64,000 nt of DNA from Bacteroidales bacterium. GTDB taxonomy: Bacteria; Bacteroidota; Bacteroidia; Bacteroidales; UBA932. Positions 7,781-16,223 of the stretch are shown here, in pieces (position 1 is the stretch's first letter; every line of letters starts with the position of its first letter). Below the pieces are notes generated by a model. The model worked only from the letters and a program-made list of their open reading frames with translations. It was not told the origin of the DNA and did not search any database. A program made the position numbers and the translations under genes. The stretch is from assembly GCA_017630155.1 (NCBI GenBank), contig JAGBVU010000031.1:1-64000 (forward strand), in the 5' to 3' direction.

Positions 7781-8128
7781 AGCAATGGATAGGTCTCCAC
7801 TGTCCCATAGAGTAGCGAATGAGCAGTAAATCGCCGTGTGGCGAAGCCAATGCTAGTTATTGCTAACGGTTCGGAGATTAAGGTTCTGAAGGCCTAAGCA
7901 CCCGCGCTTGATAGCGGGGGGACCGCGCCGAAGGCGTGGTGGGAGTGAGCGCAGCGAACGCCTGAAGAACCTTAACTCCGAACCGATTTCCGGCAAGGCG
8001 ATGTGAGCGAAATGAGTTGCACGGAGCAACCCGTCATGAGCTGCCTTATGCATACTGGCTGGAAGAGTACTATATAAAATGTCATAAACAAGATGGCTGC
8101 TTGGCAATGAGAGTTTTTGAGTTGGTAC
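7781..8128. other. Gene-free, strongly structured region
   Basis: No convincing gene lies between the fusion protein and the antitoxin-like gene. A long imperfect inverted repeat pairs about 7866-7889 with 7960-7986 (CGGTTCGGAG and AAGGTTCT with AGAACCTT and CTCCGAACCG). It encloses CCCGC/GCGGG and CGCC/GGCG hairpins. To the left is CGCCgtgtGGCG (about 7832-7843) and to the right GTTGC/GCAAC (about 8015-8029). Base composition is unusually GC-rich. This resembles a folded RNA or the end of a mobile element, but no family was recognised. A 110-residue open frame on the minus strand (7853-8185) has no recognisable domain and follows the repeat arms. Confidence 0.55.
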
Positions 8129-8161
8129 AAAAAAGGCTCCAGAATAAGTTCTGAAGCCTTT
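8129..8161 (-). terminator. Intrinsic terminator of the zeta-toxin operon
   Basis: Arms 8132-8144 and 8149-8161 form a 13-base stem with one mismatch and a 4-base loop. On the minus strand the hairpin is followed by six T. It sits about 55 bases after the antitoxin-like gene. Confidence 0.65.
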
Positions 8162-8216
8162 CTTTGTGACCCGCCAGGGGGCCATTATCGGTTCACGTAG
8201 CAGAGTGAAACGAAGG

Positions 8217-8372
8217 TTAGATTTCGGTAGCTTTGATGGTTACCACCTGACCCTTGTCGGCGATTGCCAACTCGGAATCCTCCATCTTCTTTTCCTGAAC
8301 TAATTTCTGGAAAGAGCGGTTTAGACCATCCACGATATTATCTCTAAGCTCCCGTGATTCTAGTTCGCTCAT
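8217..8372 (-). CDS. Small 51-residue protein, candidate antitoxin of the zeta toxin
   Basis: An ATG at 8372 opens a 51-codon frame that overlaps the last 29 bases of the zeta-toxin gene in another frame. The peptide is acidic and helical at first (SELESRELRDNIVDGL), followed by a K-L-V-Q-E-K-K stretch, and ends in a strand pair (DKGQVVTIKATEI). Bacteroidota zeta-type toxins are often followed by proteins of this size that end in a K-D/N-G-K-x-x-x-I hairpin, which supports the antitoxin role, though no search was made. Translational coupling to the toxin is likely given the overlap. Confidence 0.6.
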   Translation of the reverse strand: MSELESRELRDNIVDGLNRSFQKLVQEKKMEDSELAIADKGQVVTIKATEI

Positions 8373-8931
8373 AATTGATTAGTTGGTTAAATAAGGTTTT
8401 ATGGTGTATTTTAGTTGTAATATCTTTACCGCCCTCGCTGATAATCATTGGGGTGTTCGAGTTGTCTATAATGATCCAATAGTCACATATCGGAAGATAT
8501 AGATTGAACAGGTGTTTTATCCCCATGTCATATCTTCTGAGGATTTTGTCCTCACTTACATTGTGCCCTCCGGACTGGACCCTCAGTCTTACCCTCTCAA
8601 TGGCAAGGGTAGGGACATTGAGCCAGAAGAAGAGAATCGTAACGATGTATCCACGCTCTTGGGCCTGTTTAATCATATTGGCGTGGGTTCTGGTGGCCAA
8701 TGTAGTCTCTATGGCAAAATCCTTGCCAGCCTCCATCAGCTCAGCCACCCTCTCCAACAGGATTCTCCCCGCAGCTACTGCTGCTTTTTCGGGAGCGAAA
8801 GGGGAGAGACCTTTGGCTATGATATCCGCATTTACGAATTCGTGGCAGTTCAGTATCTCCGGCAATATCGTAAATGAAGCAGTGGTTTTCCCTGCTCCGT
8901 TACAACCGGCAATAATGAACAACTTAGGCAT
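8344..8931 (-). CDS. Zeta-toxin family P-loop kinase
   Basis: Starting at the ATG at 8931 gives 195 residues beginning MPKLFIIAG; the frame extends further upstream but lacks family features there. Walker A is GCNGAGKT (9-16) and is followed by a VNADIIAKGLSP segment and an FAIETTLAT segment, both typical of zeta toxins, then an R-L-R-V-x-x-GGH-x-V and ILRRY arginine region that binds the phosphates. Zeta toxins phosphorylate UDP-N-acetylglucosamine sugars and stop wall synthesis, although many chromosomal relatives act on other small molecules. The gene is downstream of TIGR02757 by 34 bases and overlaps the small candidate antitoxin; the order toxin-then-antitoxin differs from the plasmid epsilon-zeta operon. 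Confidence 0.8.
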   Translation of the reverse strand: MPKLFIIAGCNGAGKTTASFTILPEILNCHEFVNADIIAKGLSPFAPEKAAVAAGRILLERVAELMEAGKDFAIETTLATRTHANMIKQAQERGYIVTILFFWLNVPTLAIERVRLRVQSGGHNVSEDKILRRYDMGIKHLFNLYLPICDYWIIIDNSNTPMIISEGGKDITTKIHHKTLFNQLINYERTRITGA

Positions 8932-8965
8932 AAAGTTAATACAATTTTTCAAATTTCTGTGCTGT

Positions 8966-9655
8966 TCACTGCATATCGTAGATGAACAGTGCGAAGTCTC
9001 CAAGAAGGGGGTCATCGGGGAAAACGGTCAGCAGATATTCTGTAATCTCCATGGCCGCTTTGTAATCGGGGCTTTTCCTGGTAGTGATTCCCAATTTGAC
9101 TGCGCTGTTGAAGACATGTACATCCAATGGGATCACAAGGTCTTTTGGTGAGATGTTTTTCCAAACCCCCAAGTCCACTTTTCCGTCGCACCTTACCATC
9201 CATCGCCTTAGCATATGGATCTTCTTGTTGGTAGCTTTCAGATCAGATTTCTGGCCATATATCTGTGTCCTCATCTGGTCCGGTGTCAGAATTTCGAGTG
9301 ATGTGTTGTGGGTGTAGAACTGTTTTAAGTTGGTGCAAATGGATGCAAAATCGGACCATTTGACAGTTCTGTGCAAGGATTTGTTCTCATCCCTATAGTG
9401 GCCAGACTGCACGTAGTCGTACGGTCTCCACTCCATCTCATCAAGAGCCCTCCGGCAGTCCCTCACTATCATATCCCTTCTTCCCCAAGCGAGATGAGCA
9501 GCAATTACTGCAGCTATCTCCACATCCTGAAGGGATGATTTCCCTTCCGAATAAAGCTTGGAGAAGTGTTTTGGGAAAATGATAGGGTCCTCGACGAAAT
9601 ACTTCCCGTCATTGTGCCTGTAAGCCAGTTCACGCAGAAGCTTCGCCCTCTCCAT
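8966..9655 (-). CDS. TIGR02757 family protein
   Basis: The 229-residue protein starts at the ATG at 9655, 2 bases after the stop of the V-ATPase K gene, so it is probably the last core gene of that operon. It matches the conserved Bacteroidota/Spirochaete family TIGR02757: DPIIFPKHF near the N-terminus, EIAAVIAAHLAWGRRD, and the C-terminal DLVIPLDVHVFN and FPDDPLLGDFALF segments. The phrase PLDVHV is shared with helix-hairpin-helix DNA glycosylase-like folds, but the biochemical function is unknown. No signal peptide or membrane segment is present. Confidence 0.85.
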   Translation of the reverse strand: MERAKLLRELAYRHNDGKYFVEDPIIFPKHFSKLYSEGKSSLQDVEIAAVIAAHLAWGRRDMIVRDCRRALDEMEWRPYDYVQSGHYRDENKSLHRTVKWSDFASICTNLKQFYTHNTSLEILTPDQMRTQIYGQKSDLKATNKKIHMLRRWMVRCDGKVDLGVWKNISPKDLVIPLDVHVFNSAVKLGITTRKSPDYKAAMEITEYLLTVFPDDPLLGDFALFIYDMQ

Positions 9656-9657
9656 AA

Positions 9658-10116
9658 TTATGCTGGTAGAGCCAAGAATGCACAAGCAAACGCCAAGATA
9701 GCGTATAGCTCAGGGAATACGGCCAAGATCATAGTCTTACCGAATACGTCCTGACCATTTGAGATCTCGTTGATACCGTTGGCAACAAGGTTAGCCTGTC
9801 TCATAGCTGAGTACCAGCCTACGATACCAAGACCAAGACCGGCAGCACACATACCCAAGCTCTGGTTTAGGGTAAGAACGTCAGCCATCTCTTTAAGTTT
9901 GTTGAGCATAAGGAAGAATCCTGCAAAGCCGTAAAGACCTTGTGTAGATGGAAGCACGCAAAGAAGCATTGCTGAACCGAACATGTCAGGGTTCTTTTTA
10001 AGGCCGCCGATAGTAGCGTTACCGCCGATGGTTACACCAAGTGTACTACCGATGCAAGACATTGCAAGCATAACAGCCATACCAAAATAAGCTAAAAATA
10101 GAGGTAAATTTTCCAT
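9658..10116 (-). CDS. atpK: V/A-type ATPase subunit K (membrane rotor proteolipid)
   Basis: The 152-residue protein has four hydrophobic helices arranged as two hairpins, the usual duplicated V-type K ring subunit. The ion-carrying carboxylate is Glu136 (FPELYAI). Sodium-binding residues of Enterococcus hirae NtpK (Leu61, Thr64, Gln65, Tyr68, Gln110, Glu139) have equivalents here at Leu55, Thr58, Gln59, Tyr62, Gln107 and Glu136 with matching local spacing. This suggests Na+ rather than H+ transport. It is the last ATPase gene of the operon. Confidence 0.92.
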   Translation of the reverse strand: MENLPLFLAYFGMAVMLAMSCIGSTLGVTIGGNATIGGLKKNPDMFGSAMLLCVLPSTQGLYGFAGFFLMLNKLKEMADVLTLNQSLGMCAAGLGLGIVGWYSAMRQANLVANGINEISNGQDVFGKTMILAVFPELYAILAFACAFLALPA

Positions 10117-10145
10117 AATGTTTAATGATTTTTATTGATTATTAT

Positions 10146-11933
10146 TTATTTCTTTAAAGGTTTATATTCCCTTCCGCCACCTTCAAATTCTGCATTTTTG
10201 TAGAACTCCACAAAGGTTAGACGTACAGGGTGGACGAAAGCTCCAAGGATGGATAGACCCATTACTGCCAGGTGGCCTACAATCAGCATAAGGACAGTCA
10301 GTCCCCAGCCGATGTATGGGATACCTGAGAGCTGCATCGATATAGAGTTGATTACCAATGCCAGGATACCACCTGTGGTTCCAAGACCGAACAGACGGAT
10401 ATAGGAGAGGACATCTCCGAAAAATCCTGTGATATCATATAGTGAGATGATACCCATTACCGGTCTGAGAAGGAAGAATTTGGTAGGTTTGCTGCAGAAA
10501 AGTACCAGTATGAGTCCCACAAGGCCTATTACATTGGAAACCATAGGTGGGAGAAGTTTTGTACCCATCTCCATACCAGCGTATGCAAATGCGCACCAGG
10601 TAACAACCAGTGCCCAGCCGAAGTTGGTAAGGGCATTGTCCCACAACTTGCGGCGCAAGCAGTCGATTCCCCTCATAACCTTGGCGAAGACTATCTGGAA
10701 GATACCGAATATGATGGCAAACCAGAACATCTTAAGGTCACTGAAGAATAGCCCTTTGATGTCTTCCGGCATCGATGGTATTATCTCTGCCAGTTTCATT
10801 CCGAAGAATGTACCTGAGAGCAGTGGCATCACCAAAGAGCCGATGCCGAGCCAGAACACAAGTTGGCCGTACCCTCTGAATTTGGGCAGGGCAAACATGG
10901 CAACAAGACCTGCGATCACCAGCAACAGACCATAACCCATATCTCCGAGACAAAGTCCGAAGAAGAGCATATAGAATGGTGCATAGAATGGGGTCAGATC
11001 AAGCTCGTCATATTTGGGGAGGACATACAGAGAGCCAATAGGCTCGAATGCTCTGGCAAACCAGTTGTTCTTCAGTTTGACAGGCGGATTGTCCTCCTGG
11101 GTGGCCTTTTCTGTAATGTAAAGGGCAGATGTGCTATCCAGAAATTCACATATTGCACCATCTTCGGTGGTAGGGGCAAATCCCTCGAGTACCGAGATGG
11201 TATCTTCACCCTCTTTGACTGAGGCTACATTTGCAAGATATAGGTCCAATTTGCCAAGGTGGGCTTCGTGAATGGACTGAAGTCTGTCAGTCTCATTGAC
11301 GAAATATGCAATCTGACCTTTCAGTTCGTCAATTCTGGCCTCCACATCTTTCAGTTCGCCTCTCAGGATGGAGGCAGGCTGAGCAGGGAAGGTCGCTTCC
11401 TGTATAGGGAATGGCACCTCTTCTCCAGTGGGGGCTACTATGGTGAAATATATTTTATTTGCGGTAGCATTAAGAATCTGCAGTGGATATTCCTCTTTCC
11501 ACGACTCCTGGTATCTTTTGGGAGATACTGCATAGAAGTGAGGTTGGAGTCCCAGCTGTTGTAGGCGCTCAATATCCTTGTGGGAGAATTCTCCCCATAC
11601 TTCAGATTCCTGGATGTCACGAAGCAGCTGGTTCTTGGCAGCTGTAGCTTCGTCTTTAGCGGCAAAGACCTTTTCTACATTTTGTAAAAGAAGATCATCA
11701 GTGGTAGGAGTCTCTACAGGGGTTATCCCTTCGCACTCCTTAGCTACTCTTTTGAGCATGCTGATGGCGGCCTTGTATCTTGTCGATAGCTCCACCATCT
11801 CCCTTGAGTTCTGGTCGACGGGTCTCACCGAGCGGGTGATATCCATCATTCCCAGTTCCTGAAGTTTCAAAAGGAAGGAGTCAAGTTCCTGGCTCAATAC
11901 CACGAACGAGTATTTGGTCATTCTTACTATCAT
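10146..11933 (-). CDS. atpI: V/A-type ATPase subunit I (membrane stator, a-subunit)
   Basis: The 595-residue protein has a soluble N-terminal half with helical segments (a peripheral-stalk-binding arm) and a C-terminal half of about seven or eight membrane helices starting near residue 320 (PFYAPFYMLFFGLCLGDMGYG). The essential ion-path arginine is in the SYIRLFGLG motif, Arg513. The start ATG overlaps the stop of subunit D by 4 bases (ATGA), a sign of translational coupling. Confidence 0.92.
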   Translation of the reverse strand: MIVRMTKYSFVVLSQELDSFLLKLQELGMMDITRSVRPVDQNSREMVELSTRYKAAISMLKRVAKECEGITPVETPTTDDLLLQNVEKVFAAKDEATAAKNQLLRDIQESEVWGEFSHKDIERLQQLGLQPHFYAVSPKRYQESWKEEYPLQILNATANKIYFTIVAPTGEEVPFPIQEATFPAQPASILRGELKDVEARIDELKGQIAYFVNETDRLQSIHEAHLGKLDLYLANVASVKEGEDTISVLEGFAPTTEDGAICEFLDSTSALYITEKATQEDNPPVKLKNNWFARAFEPIGSLYVLPKYDELDLTPFYAPFYMLFFGLCLGDMGYGLLLVIAGLVAMFALPKFRGYGQLVFWLGIGSLVMPLLSGTFFGMKLAEIIPSMPEDIKGLFFSDLKMFWFAIIFGIFQIVFAKVMRGIDCLRRKLWDNALTNFGWALVVTWCAFAYAGMEMGTKLLPPMVSNVIGLVGLILVLFCSKPTKFFLLRPVMGIISLYDITGFFGDVLSYIRLFGLGTTGGILALVINSISMQLSGIPYIGWGLTVLMLIVGHLAVMGLSILGAFVHPVRLTFVEFYKNAEFEGGGREYKPLKK

Positions 11934-12535
11934 TGCTCTTCCTCCTCTTCTTGTTGATGTCTTGTTTTTACAATCTTTTGAGATGCTTTGGATAGATTTT
12001 CCTCATCCTCCATGTATCTCTTAATCTTACGGATAGCCTCTTGATACCCAGGGATTTGAACTTTCTCATAAAGATTTACTTTCTGAGTGGTTTTCTTCCT
12101 GGAGAAATCAAGGAGTCGGGCTTTTTCTGTGTAAATCTCCGACTCTATCCCAATCTGTGCAAGGTCTTTCAGAATTTTTACTCCGTCTGTGTACCAAAGG
12201 GGTTTCTTGAACAGGTCAAACTCTTTGACTTCATAGATAACCTCCTTCAGTTCAGGTGTCTTCACCCCTGCAAATTTGACGGTCTCAAGGACCACATCCT
12301 TTACAGAGATAAGACCGGGCTGAAATTCGTTCCAAAGTCCTGCGAGATAGTCATATTCTTTGAGTTTGGATGACAATTGCTCCAATAGATCATCAGAACG
12401 CTTTTTGGCCCTCTTTACCTCAAGACGGAGTGCCGACTCCTTGTTTTTAAGGGTAGGCAGTGTGCGCAAACGGACTTTCAACTGTTTGTTGAGTTCGTTG
12501 AGCGATGTCTTGTTGTATTGGAATTTGATAGCCAT
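11930..12535 (-). CDS. atpD: V/A-type ATPase subunit D (central rotor shaft)
   Basis: The 201-residue protein is mostly coiled coil. It has the family N-terminus (KFQYNKTSLNELNKQL ... LKNKESALRLEVK) and a helical C-terminal half ending in a run of Glu. D is the central shaft that couples A3B3 catalysis to K-ring rotation. It follows B by 6 bases. No subunit F gene, the usual partner of D, is found in the operon. Confidence 0.9.
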   Translation of the reverse strand: MAIKFQYNKTSLNELNKQLKVRLRTLPTLKNKESALRLEVKRAKKRSDDLLEQLSSKLKEYDYLAGLWNEFQPGLISVKDVVLETVKFAGVKTPELKEVIYEVKEFDLFKKPLWYTDGVKILKDLAQIGIESEIYTEKARLLDFSRKKTTQKVNLYEKVQIPGYQEAIRKIKRYMEDEENLSKASQKIVKTRHQQEEEEEQ

Positions 12536-12541
12536 CTTTTA

Positions 12542-13867
12542 CTATTTCGCTTCTTTCCAGTATTTTTCAATAAGTGCCTCTTTAAGACCTGTCTCTGGCT
12601 TGGTAAAGTATTTGCCGAACAATTCCCAGGCTGTATCGAGCATCTCTGTGATGGAGATGTTTACGTCGATAGCCAGAAGTCTTGATGAGTACTCTTTAGC
12701 ATAATCCAAGCAGCGGTTGTCGTAGTCGCTGAGGTCAAAACCGTTTTCAAGTTTGGTCTTGGCGTTGGCGGCATCCGCATAAAGACGTACTGCGGTGTTC
12801 ATCACCTGGCTGTGGTCCTCTCTGGTCTGTTTGCCGATAACGAGCTGTTTAAGACGTGAAAGAGAACGGAATGGGTCGATGATGACTTTACCAGTGTCTG
12901 TATCGAGACGAAGGTAAAGCTGACCTTCGGTGATATAACCGGTGTTGTCAGGGATAGCGTGGGTGATGTCACCGTCATTGAGTGTGGTCACTGCGATGAT
13001 GGTAATCGAACCACCTTCAGGAAGCTGTACCGCTTTCTCGTATATCTTGGCCAAGTCTGAATAGAGTGAACCAGGCATTGAGTCTTTTGAAGGGATCTGG
13101 TCCATACGGTTTGATACGATAGACAATGCGTCGGCATAAAGGGTCATATCGGTCAATAGAACCAGTACCTTTTCGTTTTTGTCCACTGCGAAATACTCAG
13201 CTGCAGTAAGAGCCATATCTGGGATAAGAAGGCGCTCTACAGGGGGCTGCTCAGTGGTGTTCACGAAGCTGATGATCTTGTCAAGTGCACCTGCGTTTTC
13301 AAACATCTGTTTGAAGTAGAGGTAGTCGTCATTTGTAAGACCCATACCTCCAAGGATGATCTTGTCCACATCTGCCCTTAGTGCCACCATTGCCATTACC
13401 TGGTTGTATGGCTGGTCAGGGTCTGCGAAGAATGGAATCTTCTGTCCAGATACGATGGTGTTGTTAAGGTCAATACCTGCAATACCGGTAGGGATCAGCT
13501 GAGAAGGCTGTTTTCTCTTGTAAGGGTTTACCGATGGGCCACCGATAAATCTTCTCTCACCCTCAATGGCTGGACCGCCGTCGATAGGTTCGCCATAAGC
13601 GTTGAAGAAGCGGCCTGCAAGCTGTTCACTTACATTAAGGGCTGGTGCCTCACCGAAGAAGATAACTTCTGCATCGGTAGGGATATTTTCGGTACCCTTG
13701 AATACCTGAAGGGTAACCATATCACCTTTCATTTTTACCACCTGTGCCAATCTTCCATCGACGGTGGCAAGCTCGTCATTTGAGACTCCCTGTGCCTTTA
13801 CAGTGACTGTAGCTTTGGTGATAGCTTCAAGTCGTGTGTATATTCTTTGGAATGCTTTATTTGTCAT
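12542..13867 (-). CDS. atpB: V/A-type ATPase subunit B (non-catalytic ring subunit)
   Basis: The 441-residue protein has the normal B length and domain order: N-terminal beta-barrel, central RecA-like domain without a functional P-loop (the A-subunit motif is absent), then a helical C-terminus. Recognisable segments include FNAYGEPIDGGP, NPYKRKQPSQLIPTGI and DMTLYADAL. It alternates with A in the hexameric head. Its start overlaps the end of A by 11 bases. Confidence 0.93.
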   Translation of the reverse strand: MTNKAFQRIYTRLEAITKATVTVKAQGVSNDELATVDGRLAQVVKMKGDMVTLQVFKGTENIPTDAEVIFFGEAPALNVSEQLAGRFFNAYGEPIDGGPAIEGERRFIGGPSVNPYKRKQPSQLIPTGIAGIDLNNTIVSGQKIPFFADPDQPYNQVMAMVALRADVDKIILGGMGLTNDDYLYFKQMFENAGALDKIISFVNTTEQPPVERLLIPDMALTAAEYFAVDKNEKVLVLLTDMTLYADALSIVSNRMDQIPSKDSMPGSLYSDLAKIYEKAVQLPEGGSITIIAVTTLNDGDITHAIPDNTGYITEGQLYLRLDTDTGKVIIDPFRSLSRLKQLVIGKQTREDHSQVMNTAVRLYADAANAKTKLENGFDLSDYDNRCLDYAKEYSSRLLAIDVNISITEMLDTAWELFGKYFTKPETGLKEALIEKYWKEAK

Positions 13868-15608
13868 AGCTTATGGTGTTTTTAATCTGTGATAGATATT
13901 TGTCAAACTCTGCACTCTTGAATTCAGAGTAGTTCATCTGTTTGAAGATATTGATAAGTCCTTTGTAGTATGTAGAGCACTCTTCAAATGTGTCGAACTC
14001 TTTCTGGGCGTCACAAGCTTCAAGAACCAGTGAGAGCATATATTCCTGTCTCTCCATAGGGCAAGATGAGTCGATCTTGTCAAATGCATCCTGCTGAAGG
14101 ATCACAAAGTCGATAAGCTCAGATTTCCAGTATATCTCGTGGTATGCGATTGGAACTCCGTCATCACCGAGGATGTTGATCTGCTCGTAAGCCTCTTTAC
14201 CTCTAAGGACAATATTTTTGGCTTTCAGAACCTTCTCTACCCAGTCAGGGGCGATGTGCTCGCTCATATATTGGACGATCTCAGGGTAGTCAAGGTATTT
14301 TGAATATGAGTCGATAGGGTCAACGGCAGGATATCTCTTCTTGTCTGCACGGTTCTGGTTGAGTGCGTAGAAACATCTTGCAGCTTTCTTGGTTGACTCG
14401 GTTACAGGCTCCTTCAGGTTACCACCGGCAGGTGATACTGTACCGAGGAATGTAACTGCACCAATCTGTCCGTTGTTAAGAACTACGGCGCCGGCACGTG
14501 CGTAGAAGTTGGAGATGGTAGAAGACAAGTCCACAGGGAATGCATCTGCACCAGGAAGCTCCTCCATACGGTTACTCATCTCTCTAAGAGCCTGAGCCCA
14601 ACGTGAGGTGGAGTCTGCAAGAAGAAGCACTTTAAGACCCATTGCGCGGTAGTACTCGCAGATGGTCATGGCTGTGTAAACAGATGCCTCACGGGCTGCA
14701 ACTGGCATGTTTGATGTGTTACAGATGATGGTGGTTCTCTCCATGAGTGAACGTCCTGTGTGTGGGTCGATGAGTTCTGGGAACTCGGTAAAGATCTCCA
14801 CAACCTCATTTGCACGCTCTCCGCAGGCTGCCATTACGATAACGTCAGCCTCACCTTGTTTGGCGATAGCGTGCTGAAGCACAGTCTTGCCACAACCGAA
14901 AGGACCAGGGATAAATCCTGTACCACCCTCTGCGATAGGGTTGAAGGTGTCGATACAACGTACACCTGTCTCCATCACTTTGAATGGTCTTGGTTTCTCT
15001 TTATAGTTGGTGATTGGAACTTTTACTGCCCACTTCTGAACCATAGTTACAGCGTGTTCTTCGCCGTTGGCATCTACAAGAACAGCTACTGTGTCTTTAG
15101 CTTTGTAGTTGCCGGCTTTAGCGATCGATTTTACAGTATAGTTTCCCTGGAATGCAAATGGAACCATGATTTTGTGGGGAAGCCAACCCTCTTTTACTTC
15201 ACCCAGCCAGTCAGCGGCAATCACTACATCGCCCTCTTTTGCAGATGGGGTAAATTCCCACTCTTTCTCAAGGTCGATAGGGAGTGTGTATTCTCCTCTC
15301 TTGAGGAATACGTCCTCCATAGTGGCGAGGTTGTTCTGTAGACCGTCGTAGTTGCTTGAAAGGAGGCCAGGTCCGAGTGTTACCTCAAGCATGTGACCTT
15401 CAAACTCTACAGTGTCACCATTTTTCAAACCTCTGGTGCTCTCGTACACCTGTACTGAAGCCGATTTGCCGGTTACTTTGATGACCTCTGCCATAAGACG
15501 GGCATCACCCAGCTTGATGAAGCAGATCTCATTTTGAGCGACAGGTCCATCCACAGTCACTGTGACAAGGTTGGAGATGATACCTGTTACTTTTCCGGTG
15601 GTTTTCAT
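13857..15608 (-). CDS. atpA: V/A-type ATPase subunit A (catalytic)
   Basis: The 583-residue protein carries the ATPase P-loop GPFGCGKT at 235-242 and the long non-homologous region near residues 115-190 that marks V/A-type A subunits and distinguishes them from F-type beta. ADSTSRWAQALREMS, with the catalytic-site environment, lies further on. It hydrolyses or makes ATP in the cytoplasmic head. It is encoded 24 bases after the DUF2764 gene. Confidence 0.94.
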   Translation of the reverse strand: MKTTGKVTGIISNLVTVTVDGPVAQNEICFIKLGDARLMAEVIKVTGKSASVQVYESTRGLKNGDTVEFEGHMLEVTLGPGLLSSNYDGLQNNLATMEDVFLKRGEYTLPIDLEKEWEFTPSAKEGDVVIAADWLGEVKEGWLPHKIMVPFAFQGNYTVKSIAKAGNYKAKDTVAVLVDANGEEHAVTMVQKWAVKVPITNYKEKPRPFKVMETGVRCIDTFNPIAEGGTGFIPGPFGCGKTVLQHAIAKQGEADVIVMAACGERANEVVEIFTEFPELIDPHTGRSLMERTTIICNTSNMPVAAREASVYTAMTICEYYRAMGLKVLLLADSTSRWAQALREMSNRMEELPGADAFPVDLSSTISNFYARAGAVVLNNGQIGAVTFLGTVSPAGGNLKEPVTESTKKAARCFYALNQNRADKKRYPAVDPIDSYSKYLDYPEIVQYMSEHIAPDWVEKVLKAKNIVLRGKEAYEQINILGDDGVPIAYHEIYWKSELIDFVILQQDAFDKIDSSCPMERQEYMLSLVLEACDAQKEFDTFEECSTYYKGLINIFKQMNYSEFKSAEFDKYLSQIKNTISYDK

Positions 15609-15632
15609 ATTGTTTTTAGATATTTATAGTTT

Positions 15633-16220
15633 TTAAAAATTAATTCCGGTAAATGTACCTCTGACCTCTGATACATATTGCTCGAAGAGCTCTGCACCTT
15701 TGGCCTGGTCAAGTTTGATCCATCTCTCCACTATTTTCCCTTTGAGAAGGAATGCAAGGATCACGTCGATGTCAAAATAGTGGTAGAGGTTTATCTCAGA
15801 GATTTTTCTCCATCTGAACCTGTCGAGAGCTTGTTCCCTCTCGATGAGGTTAGATATCTCAAAAATCTTCGCAATCTCTTTGTAGTCGTCGTTCTCTGTG
15901 TTTATCTCTCCCATCATATATTTCTCTGACTCCTTGCCAAGGGTTCTGGACAGAAGCGATACCTGGACATTTCTGAGGAAACGGTCAAATGCGAAATATT
16001 GGGAAAGGAAGTTGTTTTTTGAGTGCTCGGCTTTGTGGTAGAAGTAGTGGTGCAAGTTATCCTCCTGGAGACCAAACTCAAGCCAGTCAACGAGTTTGTT
16101 GTCCTTTTTGGAGAGGTTTGCACGGATAGCTGCCGAGATCTCATTGTATGAGAACTGCTGAGACCCGAACTCTGGTACAAGATCGGGGAGACCTGCTATG
16201 ATATAGTGATAATTATTCAT
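15633..16220 (-). CDS. DUF2764 family protein, V-ATPase operon component
   Basis: The 195-residue protein begins with NYHYIIAGLPDLVPEF, the usual opening of DUF2764 proteins, which sit between E and A in Bacteroidota V-ATPase operons. It is helical and acidic, with no membrane segment. The operon has no recognisable subunit C, the funnel that joins the rotor to the membrane ring; the YHYI...LP start and helical build make DUF2764 a plausible divergent C-like subunit. That role is inference from context. Confidence 0.85.
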   Translation of the reverse strand: MNNYHYIIAGLPDLVPEFGSQQFSYNEISAAIRANLSKKDNKLVDWLEFGLQEDNLHHYFYHKAEHSKNNFLSQYFAFDRFLRNVQVSLLSRTLGKESEKYMMGEINTENDDYKEIAKIFEISNLIEREQALDRFRWRKISEINLYHYFDIDVILAFLLKGKIVERWIKLDQAKGAELFEQYVSEVRGTFTGINF

Positions 16221-16223
16221 TAA

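Noticed and set aside
7853..8185. 110-residue open frame on the minus strand
   Set aside because: It follows the arms of the structured region, has no recognisable domain, overlaps the terminator of the toxin operon and is best explained by the GC-rich repeat.
8160..8200. tRNA-like fragment after the terminator (GACCCGCCAGGGGG)
   Set aside because: No cloverleaf could be built.
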